Positions 1 through 6,372 of a stretch of DNA of 13,509 nt are shown in pieces. How positions within the stretch are numbered: the first letter of the stretch is position 1; every line of letters begins with the position of its first letter. Made by a program: the position numbers and the translations under genes. A model generated the notes under the pieces. It worked only from the letters and a program-made list of their open reading frames with translations. It made no database searches and was not told the DNA's origin. Source of the stretch: an uncultured Bacteroides sp. (GTDB lineage: Bacteria > Bacteroidota > Bacteroidia > Bacteroidales > Bacteroidaceae); contig CALADS010000028.1 of the NCBI GenBank assembly GCA_937890825.1, forward strand, positions 1 to 13,509. Direction: 5' to 3'.

Positions 1-73
1 CGGAAGTGATAACGGAAGATGTAGAGTAACCAGCCATACCTACCTACGAATTGGGACATGTCAATGATTGATT

Positions 74-135
74 TAGAAGTTAACTTTTGGTGCTGGAGAG
101 AAAGTATCGTATATTTGCAATACAATTAACTTCTA
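74..135 (+). promoter_or_regulatory. Promoter with flanking inverted-repeat operator of the XRE gene
   Basis: A Bacteroidetes-type promoter is visible: TTTTGG at 85-90, a 20-bp spacer, and TATATTTG at 110-117, about 55 bp before the start codon at 172. A perfect 10-bp inverted repeat brackets it: TAGAAGTTAA at 74-83 and TTAACTTCTA at 126-135. The half-sites are 52 bp apart start to start, about five helical turns, so two bound dimers could face the same side of the helix. The symmetry around the promoter suggests autoregulation by the XRE protein encoded just downstream; that is inference. Confidence 0.6.
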
Positions 136-171
136 TGGCAAGGAACTGATAGCCATTTAATATCACACGAT

Positions 172-468
172 ATGAAAACGAGTAATATAATCGAAGCGAG
201 ACGCCAGAAGGTGAATCCTGAAATCAGGCGCATGGTCGATTTGTCTTTCAAAATCGTGGACAGAATACACGAGATACTGAAAGAGAAAGGTCTAAAACAG
301 AAAGATCTTGCACTGCGTCTGGGAAAGAAAGAGTCCGAAATCAGCAGATGGATGCGTGGCACGCACCACTTCACCATCGATACGCTGATTGCCATCGAGA
401 ATGTACTGGGTGAGCCCATCATTGCAGTTTGCCATCCGGAAATAACCCGTGAATCCTTATCGGATTGA
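172..468 (+). CDS. XRE-family helix-turn-helix regulator (HigA-like), 98 aa
   Basis: A small cytoplasmic DNA-binding protein. Residues 1-27 form a charged helical arm. Residues about 28-83 form a Cro/C1-type HTH: KQKDLALRLGKKESEISRW spans the second and recognition helices, followed by the usual TLIAIENVLGE helix. Size and shape match antitoxins of the HigA type and solitary XRE regulators. No toxin gene is seen on either side: the promoter lies immediately upstream and a terminator 32 bp downstream, so it looks monocistronic. A HigB partner beyond position 1 is not excluded but would not share this promoter. The ATG at 172 fits the promoter position; no Shine-Dalgarno is seen, which is normal for Bacteroidales. 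Autoregulation through the inverted repeat at 74-135 is plausible. Confidence 0.85.
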   Translation: MKTSNIIEARRQKVNPEIRRMVDLSFKIVDRIHEILKEKGLKQKDLALRLGKKESEISRWMRGTHHFTIDTLIAIENVLGEPIIAVCHPEITRESLSD

Positions 469-500
469 GGAAAATTATTTGTCACTTTTACAATACAAGA

Positions 501-546
501 ACCCGCCAAGCCTCTTCACAATGCTTAAATCGGCGGGTCGTTTTTT
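501..546 (+). terminator. Rho-independent terminator after the XRE gene
   Basis: A 7-bp stem, ACCCGCC (501-507) with GGCGGGT (532-538), is followed after CG by a TTTTTT run (541-546). The 24-nt loop can pair further (AAGC with GCTT). It lies 32 bp after the XRE stop codon. Confidence 0.8.
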
Positions 547-686
547 ATAAACTAAGATACCGGCATCCGCTACATCTTGCGTTATGCCCCCTTGTGTTAT
601 CCCGACCACAACACGAAAATCACCAATGGTTCATAGTCCAAATTCTCCATTACTTACAGGAAAATGTCAGTCAAAACCGAGTTTTT

Positions 687-760
687 TGTCCCAAGAAAAC
701 TCGAAAATGTCCCAAGAAACTTAGGAAAATGTCCCAAGAAGCGAACAAATGTCCCAAGAA
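687..760. repeat. Four phased copies of TGTCCCAAGAA
   Basis: TGTCCCAAGAA occurs exactly at 687-697, 708-718, 730-740 and 750-760. Start-to-start distances are 21, 22 and 20 bp, about two helical turns each. Three copies are preceded by A-rich bases. Such phasing is typical of arrays that bind one protein on one face of DNA (iterons or operators). The stretch is otherwise unexplained: 547-728 holds no gene I can support. Confidence 0.7.
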
Positions 761-884
761 AATAAATGGCTTAGAAAAACTCGGCATGAAAATCCATACC
801 ATTCATCGTGATATGGAAGAATTTAAACACCAGAAAGAATACGTAGGTCCTTCCAAAGCTCGTTTCTGGAAGTTATTGAAGTAG
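729..884 (+). CDS. Possible small hypothetical protein, 51 aa
   Basis: An ORF starts at ATG 729, preceded by AGGAAA, runs to TAG at 882-884 and ends 26 bp before a strong terminator, which is the main reason to list it. A shorter start is ATG 786. The product is basic, begins MSQEANKCPKK and ends GPSKARFWKLLK. I recognise no domain. Its first codons overlap the last two copies of the TGTCCCAAGAA array, so the coding signal may be an artefact of that repeat. No consensus promoter is seen between the terminator at 546 and this ORF. Treat as doubtful. Confidence 0.3.
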   Translation: MSQEANKCPKKINGLEKLGMKIHTIHRDMEEFKHQKEYVGPSKARFWKLLK

Positions 885-910
885 AGTAGTACAGATGCAT
901 TAGCAAGAAT

Positions 911-957
911 AAACCATAAAGGCGAGCCACCTACTGACTCGCCTTTATGGTTTTCTA
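911..957. terminator. Strong bidirectional terminator
   Basis: A perfect 16-bp stem, AAACCATAAAGGCGAG (911-926) with its complement at 938-953, has an 11-nt loop. The plus strand continues into TTTTC; the minus strand carries an A/T tract on its far side. It separates plus-strand transcription from the minus-strand HU-like gene that ends at 973, so it probably serves both directions. Confidence 0.85.
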
Positions 958-972
958 TTTAAAAACACGTCA

Positions 973-1257
973 TCAATCCTCCAGTTTGCTCACCAGTTTC
1001 ACAAATTCTTTGGCAGGTTTGAATACCGGGATGTTGTGAGCCGGCACAATCACAGTGGTATTCTTGGAGATGTTACGCGCCGTCTTTTCCGCACGCTGCT
1101 TCACAATAAAACTGCCGAAGCCACGAAGATAAACATTCTCTCCCTTTTCCAGCGATTCCTTCACTTCCACCATCAAACTTTCCACTACTGCCAGCACAGT
1201 CTGGACATCACATCCGGTCTTTGCGGATATACTCTTACATAATTCTGCTTTCGTCAT
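973..1257 (-). CDS. HU/IHF-family DNA-binding protein, 94 aa
   Basis: A nucleoid-associated histone-like protein that bends DNA as a dimer. With the start at ATG 1257, the product begins MTKAELCKSISAKTG, the canonical HU/IHF amino terminus. The helical dimerisation part is residues 1-40, GFGSF is at 46-50, and the beta-arm is at about 51-75, starting RNISKNTT with Ile where many HU proteins have the intercalating Pro. NIPVFKPAKEF closes the fold at 75-85. The length is usual for the family. A longer reading from an upstream TTG adds 15 residues that do not fit the family, so I reject it. It is monocistronic, divergent from the winged-helix gene and ends at the shared terminator. Confidence 0.93.
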   Translation of the reverse strand: MTKAELCKSISAKTGCDVQTVLAVVESLMVEVKESLEKGENVYLRGFGSFIVKQRAEKTARNISKNTTVIVPAHNIPVFKPAKEFVKLVSKLED

Positions 1258-1279
1258 TTCTAGAATCTTTAAAAACGCA

Positions 1280-1310
1280 CAAAGATACGCAATGTACTTC
1301 AAACAAACAT
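1280..1310 (-). promoter_or_regulatory. Promoter of the HU-like gene
   Basis: On the minus strand TATCTTTG (plus positions 1287 to 1280) matches the Bacteroidetes -7 element TAnnTTTG, 22 bp before the ATG. The upstream element is less clear: several TTTG copies at 1300-1314 lie at spacings of 12, 16 or 23 bp rather than the usual 19-21. Confidence 0.55.
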
Positions 1311-1330
1311 CAAACTACTACGTTTTTTGC

Positions 1331-1361
1331 TTGTAAATCAGCATAAAAAGCACTACCTTTG
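1331..1361 (+). promoter_or_regulatory. Promoter of the winged-helix gene
   Basis: TTG at 1331-1333, a 20-bp spacer, and TACCTTTG at 1354-1361 give a consensus Bacteroidetes promoter 26 bp ahead of the ATG at 1388. Confidence 0.75.
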
Positions 1362-1387
1362 CATCGTTTTTAGAATACATCTTCAAT

Positions 1388-1603
1388 ATGGACATTAGTT
1401 TGATTGGCACACATGCAGGTGCCGTATGGAACGTACTGCATGAAAAAGGTGGAATAGATTTGACTCAGCTGAAAAAGGAAACCAAACTGACCGACAAAGA
1501 AATTGTGGCAGCTATCGGATGGCTGGCAAGAGAAGGCAAAGTACAGTCAGAAGAAACCAAGAAAGGACGCAAGACTGTGGAACTCTTTTCTTTGGCAGAC
1601 TAA
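1388..1603 (+). CDS. Winged helix-turn-helix protein, DUF2582-like, 71 aa
   Basis: A small cytoplasmic protein of the kind annotated as a winged helix-turn-helix domain in Bacteroidales. The product starts MDISLIGTHAGAVWNVL. Residues 20-51 give two helices, GIDLTQLKKETKLTDKEIV and AAIGWLAREGKV, with the HTH between about 26 and 45. The wing follows at 52-68, with a basic KKGRK turn. The length is usual for the family. Target genes and ligand are unknown. It is transcribed alone from its own consensus promoter, divergently from the HU-like gene, a pairing that suggests core chromosomal housekeeping rather than mobile DNA. No good terminator is visible in 1604-1650. Confidence 0.85.
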   Translation: MDISLIGTHAGAVWNVLHEKGGIDLTQLKKETKLTDKEIVAAIGWLAREGKVQSEETKKGRKTVELFSLAD

Positions 1604-1650
1604 ATCCAAGCCAAGGTAAGCTGGGGGTATCGAATATCGGTGCCCTTATT

Positions 1651-1675
1651 TTATATCCTGACACTTAGTTTCTCC
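1651..1675. repeat. Imperfect direct repeat of the umuC 3' end (partner at 2622-2646)
   Basis: Positions 1651-1675 match 2622-2646 at 20 of 25 bases, with the first 11 (TTATATCCTGA) identical. The second copy is the last codons of umuC on the minus strand, including its stop. Read the same way, the first copy also ends in codons for VRI followed by TAA. The two copies flank the AT-rich gene at 1717-2568. This could be a trace of insertion at the end of umuC; 11-bp matches also arise by chance in a window this size. Confidence 0.4.
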
Positions 1676-1716
1676 GAATATTCAACGAGACCATTTCTTT
1701 TCATAAATAGAGTCTT

Positions 1717-2568
1717 TCACTTCTGCTGTTCTATAAAAGCTTCTATTTCACCCAAATCTCCAATTTCCTTTGGTAAAACAAACATATTCTTAGGGTTAAC
1801 ATATTTCCTAAAATGCTCCTTGACAACTTCTATATCTAAATCAATTATTGGGGTATTAGTATTTAACCCTATAGATTCAATATGACAAAGTTTCCAGTTA
1901 GACAAGGGATTTTTCCCAAGAGCTTTTGCATATTTGGCATTTTTCCTAATCTCTTTCGTCGCCATAAAAACAACAGGCAATTCATTGTTCTGCAGCAGTT
2001 CTCTGATTTGACTTAATGTAAACACTTTTCCCTTCAACACATGCCCATAAACCCAAAGAGCTACCGAATTGTCAGCAATAATTATTTCGCGTCCGGTGGT
2101 GCTATGTCTAAAAGCTTGTCCACGTTTATTTGTTTCCTTCCGGACAACCAATGGCATATTCGAATCCTCAATCCAATCATCTATAAGTTTCTCCCACTGA
2201 TTAACCACCTCCTGGTCTATAGATGGATTATTGGGAGAAGAACGCCATAATGCCCCAATCTCACGTATCTTTGACCTTATATCCTCACCAACCAAATCAT
2301 TGGAGGGTACCTGCTTACATCCTAACGAACAAGTATTATCAATCAAAAACGATAGAGCCCGTTTGGGGGTTACTGAATAATGATAGACTCCATTTTCTCT
2401 ATAACTCTTTGTTTTTGTCACATTAGAAAATTCCCTGTAAAACTCAGCTTTTGTAAACTGAAAAGTCCCCTGTGGAGTCTGTATAATAAATACATCGGAA
2501 TCATTTAATGGTTCTATTTCATCAGCCTTAAAGCATAATCTTGAACTAGTATATTTTATTCTCTTCAT
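1717..2568 (-). CDS. Hypothetical protein, AT-rich accessory gene, 283 aa
   Basis: I do not recognise this protein with confidence. The start is ATG 2568 (MKRIKYTSS); a TTG nine bases upstream is less likely. No signal peptide or membrane segment is seen. A beta-rich amino-terminal part (FIIQTPQGTFQF, about residues 27-38) is followed by a helical middle (95-135, including WEKLIDDWIED). The carboxy-terminal domain has HSTTGREIIIADNSVALWV (155-173), FMATKEIRK (201-209) and WKLCHIESIGL (225-235). These spaced Arg, Asp, Lys and His residues resemble a nuclease-like fold, but I cannot assign a family. It follows umuC on the same strand after a 53-bp gap, yet base composition is clearly more AT-rich than umuDC, suggesting later acquisition. 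Confidence 0.75.
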   Translation of the reverse strand: MKRIKYTSSRLCFKADEIEPLNDSDVFIIQTPQGTFQFTKAEFYREFSNVTKTKSYRENGVYHYSVTPKRALSFLIDNTCSLGCKQVPSNDLVGEDIRSKIREIGALWRSSPNNPSIDQEVVNQWEKLIDDWIEDSNMPLVVRKETNKRGQAFRHSTTGREIIIADNSVALWVYGHVLKGKVFTLSQIRELLQNNELPVVFMATKEIRKNAKYAKALGKNPLSNWKLCHIESIGLNTNTPIIDLDIEVVKEHFRKYVNPKNMFVLPKEIGDLGEIEAFIEQQK

Positions 2569-2621
2569 GTCTATCAATTATTTTTATTATTACCTAAGTA
2601 TAAGAAGTGAATATTACTACC

Positions 2622-3890
2622 TTATATCCTGATAGTCAGTATTTCCTTCAAGTCCGACAGGTAGTTTCCGCTCCGGAACTCGCTCTTGGCATGCCAGGCC
2701 TGCTTCTCTTCGCCTTCCACGGCCAGATGTATCTTTCGCAAGCCGAAGCGGTGATTCAGTGCATCAATGCTTTTCATGAGCTGCATTCGCTCCGGCCGGT
2801 TTTTTACCTCATCAAAGAGGTTCTGTTGGATATAGGAAGCATCCGTGATGTCTCCCAAAATGACTCCCGTCTTCTTGTAGCTGATTCCTTCCCGGTAAAT
2901 CTCCTTCAGCACAGCCAGCGCCGCCTGTGTAATCTCAATCGTATCCGAGGTCGGCATGGGCAGGATCCTAGTCTGCCCGTTGGAATACTGAGGAAGGTCC
3001 TCCCGAAAGCGATTGCTCGCTACGAAGACTGTCACAGCAGAAGCCAACGAGTGTTGTCCCCGTAACTTGTTGGCACAACTGGCGGCAAAGCTGGCTACCG
3101 AAGCCTGCAACTCGTCATAATCCGTTACCAGATTCCCGAAACTCCGACTGGTACAGATGGTCTGCCGCTGCGCTACTTCCGAAGTATCAATGCACGGAAT
3201 GCCGTTCAGTTCCTTCCACGTCTGCAGTCCCGGCTTAGTGAAGTGGCTGCGAACCCAACTTTCCTTCTTGTCGGCAAAATCCAGCGGAGTCTGAATCCCT
3301 AAATATTGAAGTTTTGCCAAGGTCTGCTTGCCGATGCCCCACACATCCGACAAATCGAAAAGCGCCAATGCCTTTCGTCTTTTCTCCTCTGAATCAATCA
3401 GGCACACTGAGCGATAGCCTTTGTACTGCTTGGCAAACTTGCTGCCAATCTTCGCCAAAGTCTTGGTATGTGCAATTCCTACACTAACCGGGATGTCCGT
3501 ATAGAGCCGGACCTTCTCCACCACTCCACGCATGTAGTCCTCCAGGTTATGGAACTTCTCCAGACCATCCAGATAGAGGAAGGATTCATCAATCGAATAG
3601 ACTTCTGAATGAGGCACAGCAGACCGCAGAATGTTGTTCACCCGTTTGGACATGGCCGCGTAAAGCATCATGTTCGTAGAGAACAACTTCACCCCATAGT
3701 GCTGCACTATCTCCTTCTTCTTGAAGATTGGGTCTCCACGGCGCAGTCCCAGTGCCTTGGCTTCCGGAGTCAAGGCCACAATGCAGCCATCGTTGCAGGA
3801 AAGCACACAGACGGGCTTGCCGTTCAGTCCGGGATGGAAAACCTTCTCCACAGAACAGAAGAAGCTGTTACAATCAACCAATGCTATCAT
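2622..3890 (-). CDS. umuC: Y-family DNA polymerase V catalytic subunit UmuC, 422 aa
   Basis: Error-prone translesion polymerase that works with cleaved UmuD at damaged replication forks. The order of domains is complete. The palm/fingers start with LVDCNSFF (catalytic D6, probable steric gate F11, where E. coli has Tyr). SNDG-like CNDGC is at 32-36. YSIDESF at 98-104 carries D101 and E102, the second metal-binding pair. VSVGIAHTKTLAKIGSKFAK (135-154) follows, then the thumb HhH motif WGIGKQTLAKL at 184-194. QNLFD at 356-360 is a beta-clamp-binding motif before the carboxy-terminal domain. The length equals that of E. coli UmuC. It starts 9 bp after the umuD stop, so the two form an operon, probably damage-inducible. 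Confidence 0.95.
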   Translation of the reverse strand: MIALVDCNSFFCSVEKVFHPGLNGKPVCVLSCNDGCIVALTPEAKALGLRRGDPIFKKKEIVQHYGVKLFSTNMMLYAAMSKRVNNILRSAVPHSEVYSIDESFLYLDGLEKFHNLEDYMRGVVEKVRLYTDIPVSVGIAHTKTLAKIGSKFAKQYKGYRSVCLIDSEEKRRKALALFDLSDVWGIGKQTLAKLQYLGIQTPLDFADKKESWVRSHFTKPGLQTWKELNGIPCIDTSEVAQRQTICTSRSFGNLVTDYDELQASVASFAASCANKLRGQHSLASAVTVFVASNRFREDLPQYSNGQTRILPMPTSDTIEITQAALAVLKEIYREGISYKKTGVILGDITDASYIQQNLFDEVKNRPERMQLMKSIDALNHRFGLRKIHLAVEGEEKQAWHAKSEFRSGNYLSDLKEILTIRI

Positions 3891-3899
3891 AAAGAATTA

Positions 3900-4583
3900 T
3901 CAAAAGATAGGTTTATGGATGATATACGTCACGACTCCCCAAACACTGAAATCATCGCCCTCAGTGATTTCAATCTCGGGGTAGTCGGGATTGGCCGGAA
4001 CCAGCCAAAGGGTTCCTCCCTTCCTGCAAACCCGTTTCAGCGTGTATTCTCCATTCAGTTCACAGACCGCAATCTGCTTTTCCGTAGGGTTCCGTTCACT
4101 CTTATCTACAATGATGATGTCGCCATCATTCACTCCGGCTTCAATCATCGAACGGCCCTGCACACGGATCAAGTATGAAGAATCCGGGTGTGGGCACAGC
4201 ATCTTCAACACCTCGATGTCCTGCGCCAGTTCATCGTTGTTCAAAGGAATGGGGAAACCGGCCACTACCTTCACATCAAAGAAAGGAAGCGACATCGGCT
4301 TGATACGGCTGGTAGGCATCACTTCTCCCAACTGCATCAAGGCTTCGTCTTCCTGCCTGCTTTTAGCTACTTCCATCTGCCGGATGATACATTCCTTGAT
4401 GAAGTCCGTCTTGTTCTCCTGGCTGTCCAGATAGGCAGCCACTTCCTTATCGGCCCGGAAAGCATAGAGTTTACTGGTGCCATCTCCCTTAGGGCGACCT
4501 GCACCTGGTCTTTTACCTCCTCTGCCGGGTTTCTTGGGCTGGTTTTCCGCTTGATTTATCACTTGTTTTTCCTGATTATCCAT
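3900..4583 (-). CDS. umuD: UmuD/LexA-like S24 self-cleaving protein with basic N-terminal domain, 227 aa
   Basis: UmuD partner of polymerase V; peptidase S24 proteins cleave themselves when activated by RecA filaments. The cleavage site reads VVAGF with A108-G109. Nucleophile Ser145 lies in QGRSMIEAG and the general base Lys183 in YTLKRV; the spacings of 36 and 38 residues closely match E. coli UmuD (C24-G25, S60, K97). It is about 90 residues longer than E. coli UmuD. The extra amino terminus carries the basic KRPGAGRPKG motif (24-33) and a short ribbon/helix-like segment (38-70), so it may also bind DNA as a repressor, in the way LexA does. That dual role is inference. The promoter and the inverted repeat at 4631-4669 lie just upstream. 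Confidence 0.92.
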   Translation of the reverse strand: MDNQEKQVINQAENQPKKPGRGGKRPGAGRPKGDGTSKLYAFRADKEVAAYLDSQENKTDFIKECIIRQMEVAKSRQEDEALMQLGEVMPTSRIKPMSLPFFDVKVVAGFPIPLNNDELAQDIEVLKMLCPHPDSSYLIRVQGRSMIEAGVNDGDIIIVDKSERNPTEKQIAVCELNGEYTLKRVCRKGGTLWLVPANPDYPEIEITEGDDFSVWGVVTYIIHKPIF

Positions 4584-4604
4584 GGTCTAAACACTATTTC
4601 AGCA

Positions 4605-4636
4605 CAAAGATAAGCAGTTTTCCGAATAATGTTATA
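4605..4636 (-). promoter_or_regulatory. umuDC promoter
   Basis: On the minus strand TATCTTTG (plus 4612 to 4605) is a -7 element, 22 bp ahead of the umuD ATG at 4583. The expected -33 position, about 4632-4636, has no TTG but falls inside the left arm of the 15-bp inverted repeat. A weak -33 element overlapped by a palindrome is a common layout for a repressed promoter. Confidence 0.55.
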
Positions 4637-4669
4637 CGCTTTTCAGAAAATATATGAAAAGCGTATAAC
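4631..4669. repeat. Perfect 15-bp inverted repeat upstream of umuDC: operator or terminator
   Basis: GTTATACGCTTTTCA (4631-4645) and TGAAAAGCGTATAAC (4655-4669) are exact complements with a 9-nt spacer. It begins 10 bp after the stop of the SLOG gene and overlaps the predicted umuDC -33 region. As an RNA hairpin it would be very stable, but on the minus strand it is followed by ATTATTCGG, not a T-run. I therefore favour an operator for UmuD or another regulator, with a terminator as the alternative. Confidence 0.7.
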
Positions 4670-4678
4670 ACCGCTTGC

Positions 4679-5179
4679 CTAATACACATTGACGACAGGC
4701 ATCCGCTTCTCCCTTGCCTTGCGACAAGTATAGGCTGTGCCACCCTTCGGCTTGCCGTCAAAGTAGGCAATCACACTGCCGGAATGCGACAGCATGTAGT
4801 CGTTCCGCTTGAAATAGCATCCGTTGAAGTAGCCTTCACTCAGATGCACCACATCGTCCGCCTTGGAAAGGATATAGGCATAGCGCTGCTGCTCCACCAT
4901 GGACCAGGAAGCGCTCTGTCCCTTGAAGGGCACGACTGCTACCAGTTTCAGCATGGGGATGCTCAACTTGAGGGAAAGGACTTCTTCTGCTGCCATCATG
5001 TCGAAACCGAGTGCCATGCCGCAGTAGAACTTGTTCGCTCCTTGACGGATGGCTTGCAGAACGGCTTCCTTCAGCCGTTCCCTTACTTGTTCTTGATGGA
5101 TGTGGGATATTTCTCTATGTCCGGTAAAGGCAACCGCCTTTGCCGTTGCCTTTGCTTTCATTGTTCTATTGTCTGTCAT
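4679..5179 (-). CDS. SLOG-superfamily protein, DUF1273/YpsA type, 166 aa
   Basis: A cytoplasmic Rossmann-like protein of the SLOG superfamily (relatives: DprA, LOG, YpsA), which binds nucleotides or nucleotide-derived ligands. Visible motifs are AFTGHRE (17-23) after the first strand, FYCGMALGFDMMAAEEV (51-67) with the glycine-rich loop and an acidic residue, YFKRNDYML (122-130), and YFDGKPKGGTAYT (139-151). These match the DUF1273 pattern throughout, and the length is close to the family's usual size. The ligand and reaction are unknown for this member. The start is 2 bp after the stop of the phosphoribosyltransferase-like gene, so the two are probably translated together and act in one process. 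Confidence 0.88.
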   Translation of the reverse strand: MTDNRTMKAKATAKAVAFTGHREISHIHQEQVRERLKEAVLQAIRQGANKFYCGMALGFDMMAAEEVLSLKLSIPMLKLVAVVPFKGQSASWSMVEQQRYAYILSKADDVVHLSEGYFNGCYFKRNDYMLSHSGSVIAYFDGKPKGGTAYTCRKAREKRMPVVNVY

Positions 5180-5181
5180 TG

Positions 5182-5751
5182 TCAGTTCGTTGTTACTTTA
5201 TAATGGGTCTTTGCCAAAAAGATGCCACTGAGAACGTGTGCGCCCAAGTTCTCCAATTGGTCGGAATAGGTAGCCCAAGTGATGCCGCGAGTGATTACAT
5301 CGTCAAAGGTAACAATATTCTTGCCTTTGAACCAAATTTCATCAAACTCGATGATGCTCACTTTGCGGATTTCCTTCTCCAGCTTGCGGTTCTCGTGGAT
5401 GGCAAGGCGCCCACCGATTACCTTTACATGGTCAAAGCCGTTGATGGCTCCGGTCAGTTCGCAGACTCTCTCGCAAAATGCCTTGTAGCGGAGTTCGTTC
5501 TTCTCGGAGGTGGATGCCGGAACCGGAACAAAGGTGATGTCCTTGCAGCCATCGCCATACTGCTCCTTTAGGCTTGCTGCGGTCATTTGTGCCACTGCTT
5601 CAAAGCTTCGTCCGTCCTTGAAGTCATATACCATCTGTCTGTCAGCCACTTCCTTTTCGCCGACGTTGCGGATGCGTTTCGGGAAATACTTGCAGAACCA
5701 TGTCTGAGGTTTTTCCAACTGCTTCTTGAGGTGATTGTCCATGTGTGCCAT
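5182..5751 (-). CDS. ComF-like phosphoribosyltransferase-domain protein, 189 aa
   Basis: The carboxy-terminal half is a type I phosphoribosyltransferase fold. FVPVPAS (74-80) plus a following Arg resembles the ComF VPVP motif. NIVTFDDVITRGITWATY (145-162) is the PRPP-binding loop, with acidic pair D150-D151. A strand, IFLAKTH, closes the fold. Unlike classical ComF, no zinc-binding Cys cluster is seen at the amino terminus, which instead is basic and helical. Start ATG 5751 is chosen; ATG 5742 (MDNHLKK) is equally possible. It leads a two-gene unit with the SLOG protein next to umuDC. A substrate cannot be named. A weak -7-like element (TGAATTTG, minus strand, 5855 to 5848) is the only promoter candidate. 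Confidence 0.85.
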   Translation of the reverse strand: MAHMDNHLKKQLEKPQTWFCKYFPKRIRNVGEKEVADRQMVYDFKDGRSFEAVAQMTAASLKEQYGDGCKDITFVPVPASTSEKNELRYKAFCERVCELTGAINGFDHVKVIGGRLAIHENRKLEKEIRKVSIIEFDEIWFKGKNIVTFDDVITRGITWATYSDQLENLGAHVLSGIFLAKTHYKVTTN

Positions 5752-5903
5752 ACGCTCTGATTTTTTTCCCTCTTGTTTTGCTGTTTTGCAGCTTGTCCGA
5801 AGGGATGTTTTTTGCTTTTCTCAGAGTGCTGGCAGCCACCAATTAGGCAAATTCAGGGCAGAAAATACGCTCAACTTGTTTGAGGAAGATTTTCTGCAAG
5901 GGA

Positions 5904-5934
5904 TTTGACGTTTGGTGGGGACAGCCTACCTTTG
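5904..5934 (+). promoter_or_regulatory. Consensus promoter with no large ORF behind it
   Basis: TTTG at 5904-5907, a 19-bp spacer and TACCTTTG at 5927-5934 match the Bacteroidetes consensus fully. Transcription would start near 5941. The next supported gene on this strand begins at 6615, after a terminator. Confidence 0.7.
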
Positions 5935-6204
5935 CAAAAAAATATCATCGTAGGCAAGATGAGAAAACGGTGAGCGGTCATTGCCTTCATACTTCACAGA
6001 GCCGGATATTCCTTGTTTCACTACTGCAAAGTGCTTCTGCAACACCTTGCAGACATCCTATACTCCCTCTTCTACACCTGCATTTTCACCTGCGTAAATC
6101 CTCGCAAATGGATACCTTTATTTATAAGATGTGGGCATTTCCGCCTTGACAAGATAGCCACACCTTAGTTCGTTGAATATCATATACTTCGATAAATCCA
6201 TTAG

Positions 6205-6234
6205 CGTTGACAAACGTTGACAAGCGTTGACAGG
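6205..6234. repeat. Three tandem 10-bp repeats with core CGTTGACA
   Basis: CGTTGACA occurs at 6205, 6215 and 6225, exactly 10 bp apart, that is one helical turn. A related GTTGACAG follows at 6266-6273 and TTGACAAGA precedes at 6149-6157. It is likely a protein-binding array, possibly for the excisionase-like protein encoded at 6615-6869 or for a recombinase; this is inference. Confidence 0.7.
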
Positions 6235-6372
6235 AAATCCATCAACAGAAAAAATATAGCCATCGGTTGACAGCTTCCGCCTATCACTATCTATTCTCTT
6301 TTTTCTAAAGAAAAGAAAGATATTGATATACAGGAGGATTTGAAAGCGGCTGCAAGGCTTCCTGAGCGGTGT

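Noticed and set aside
1..29. Possible end of an upstream gene (frame 3, ending EVITEDVE and stop)
   Set aside because: Only nine codons are visible and no family can be read from them; other frames are equally possible.
172..468. Complete HigB-HigA toxin-antitoxin pair
   Set aside because: No toxin ORF on either side; the antitoxin-like gene has its own promoter and terminator.
465..728. Extension of the 51-aa ORF upstream to a TTG at 465
   Set aside because: It would overlap the XRE stop and run through an intrinsic terminator; composition is not protein-like.
5755..5826. CTCTGA/TCAGAG inverted repeat upstream of the phosphoribosyltransferase-like gene
   Set aside because: Only 6 bp per arm with a 60-bp gap; expected by chance.
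5880..6149. 89-aa plus-strand ORF
   Set aside because: Its ATG lies upstream of the consensus promoter, and the product is rich in His, Ser and Cys without any domain.
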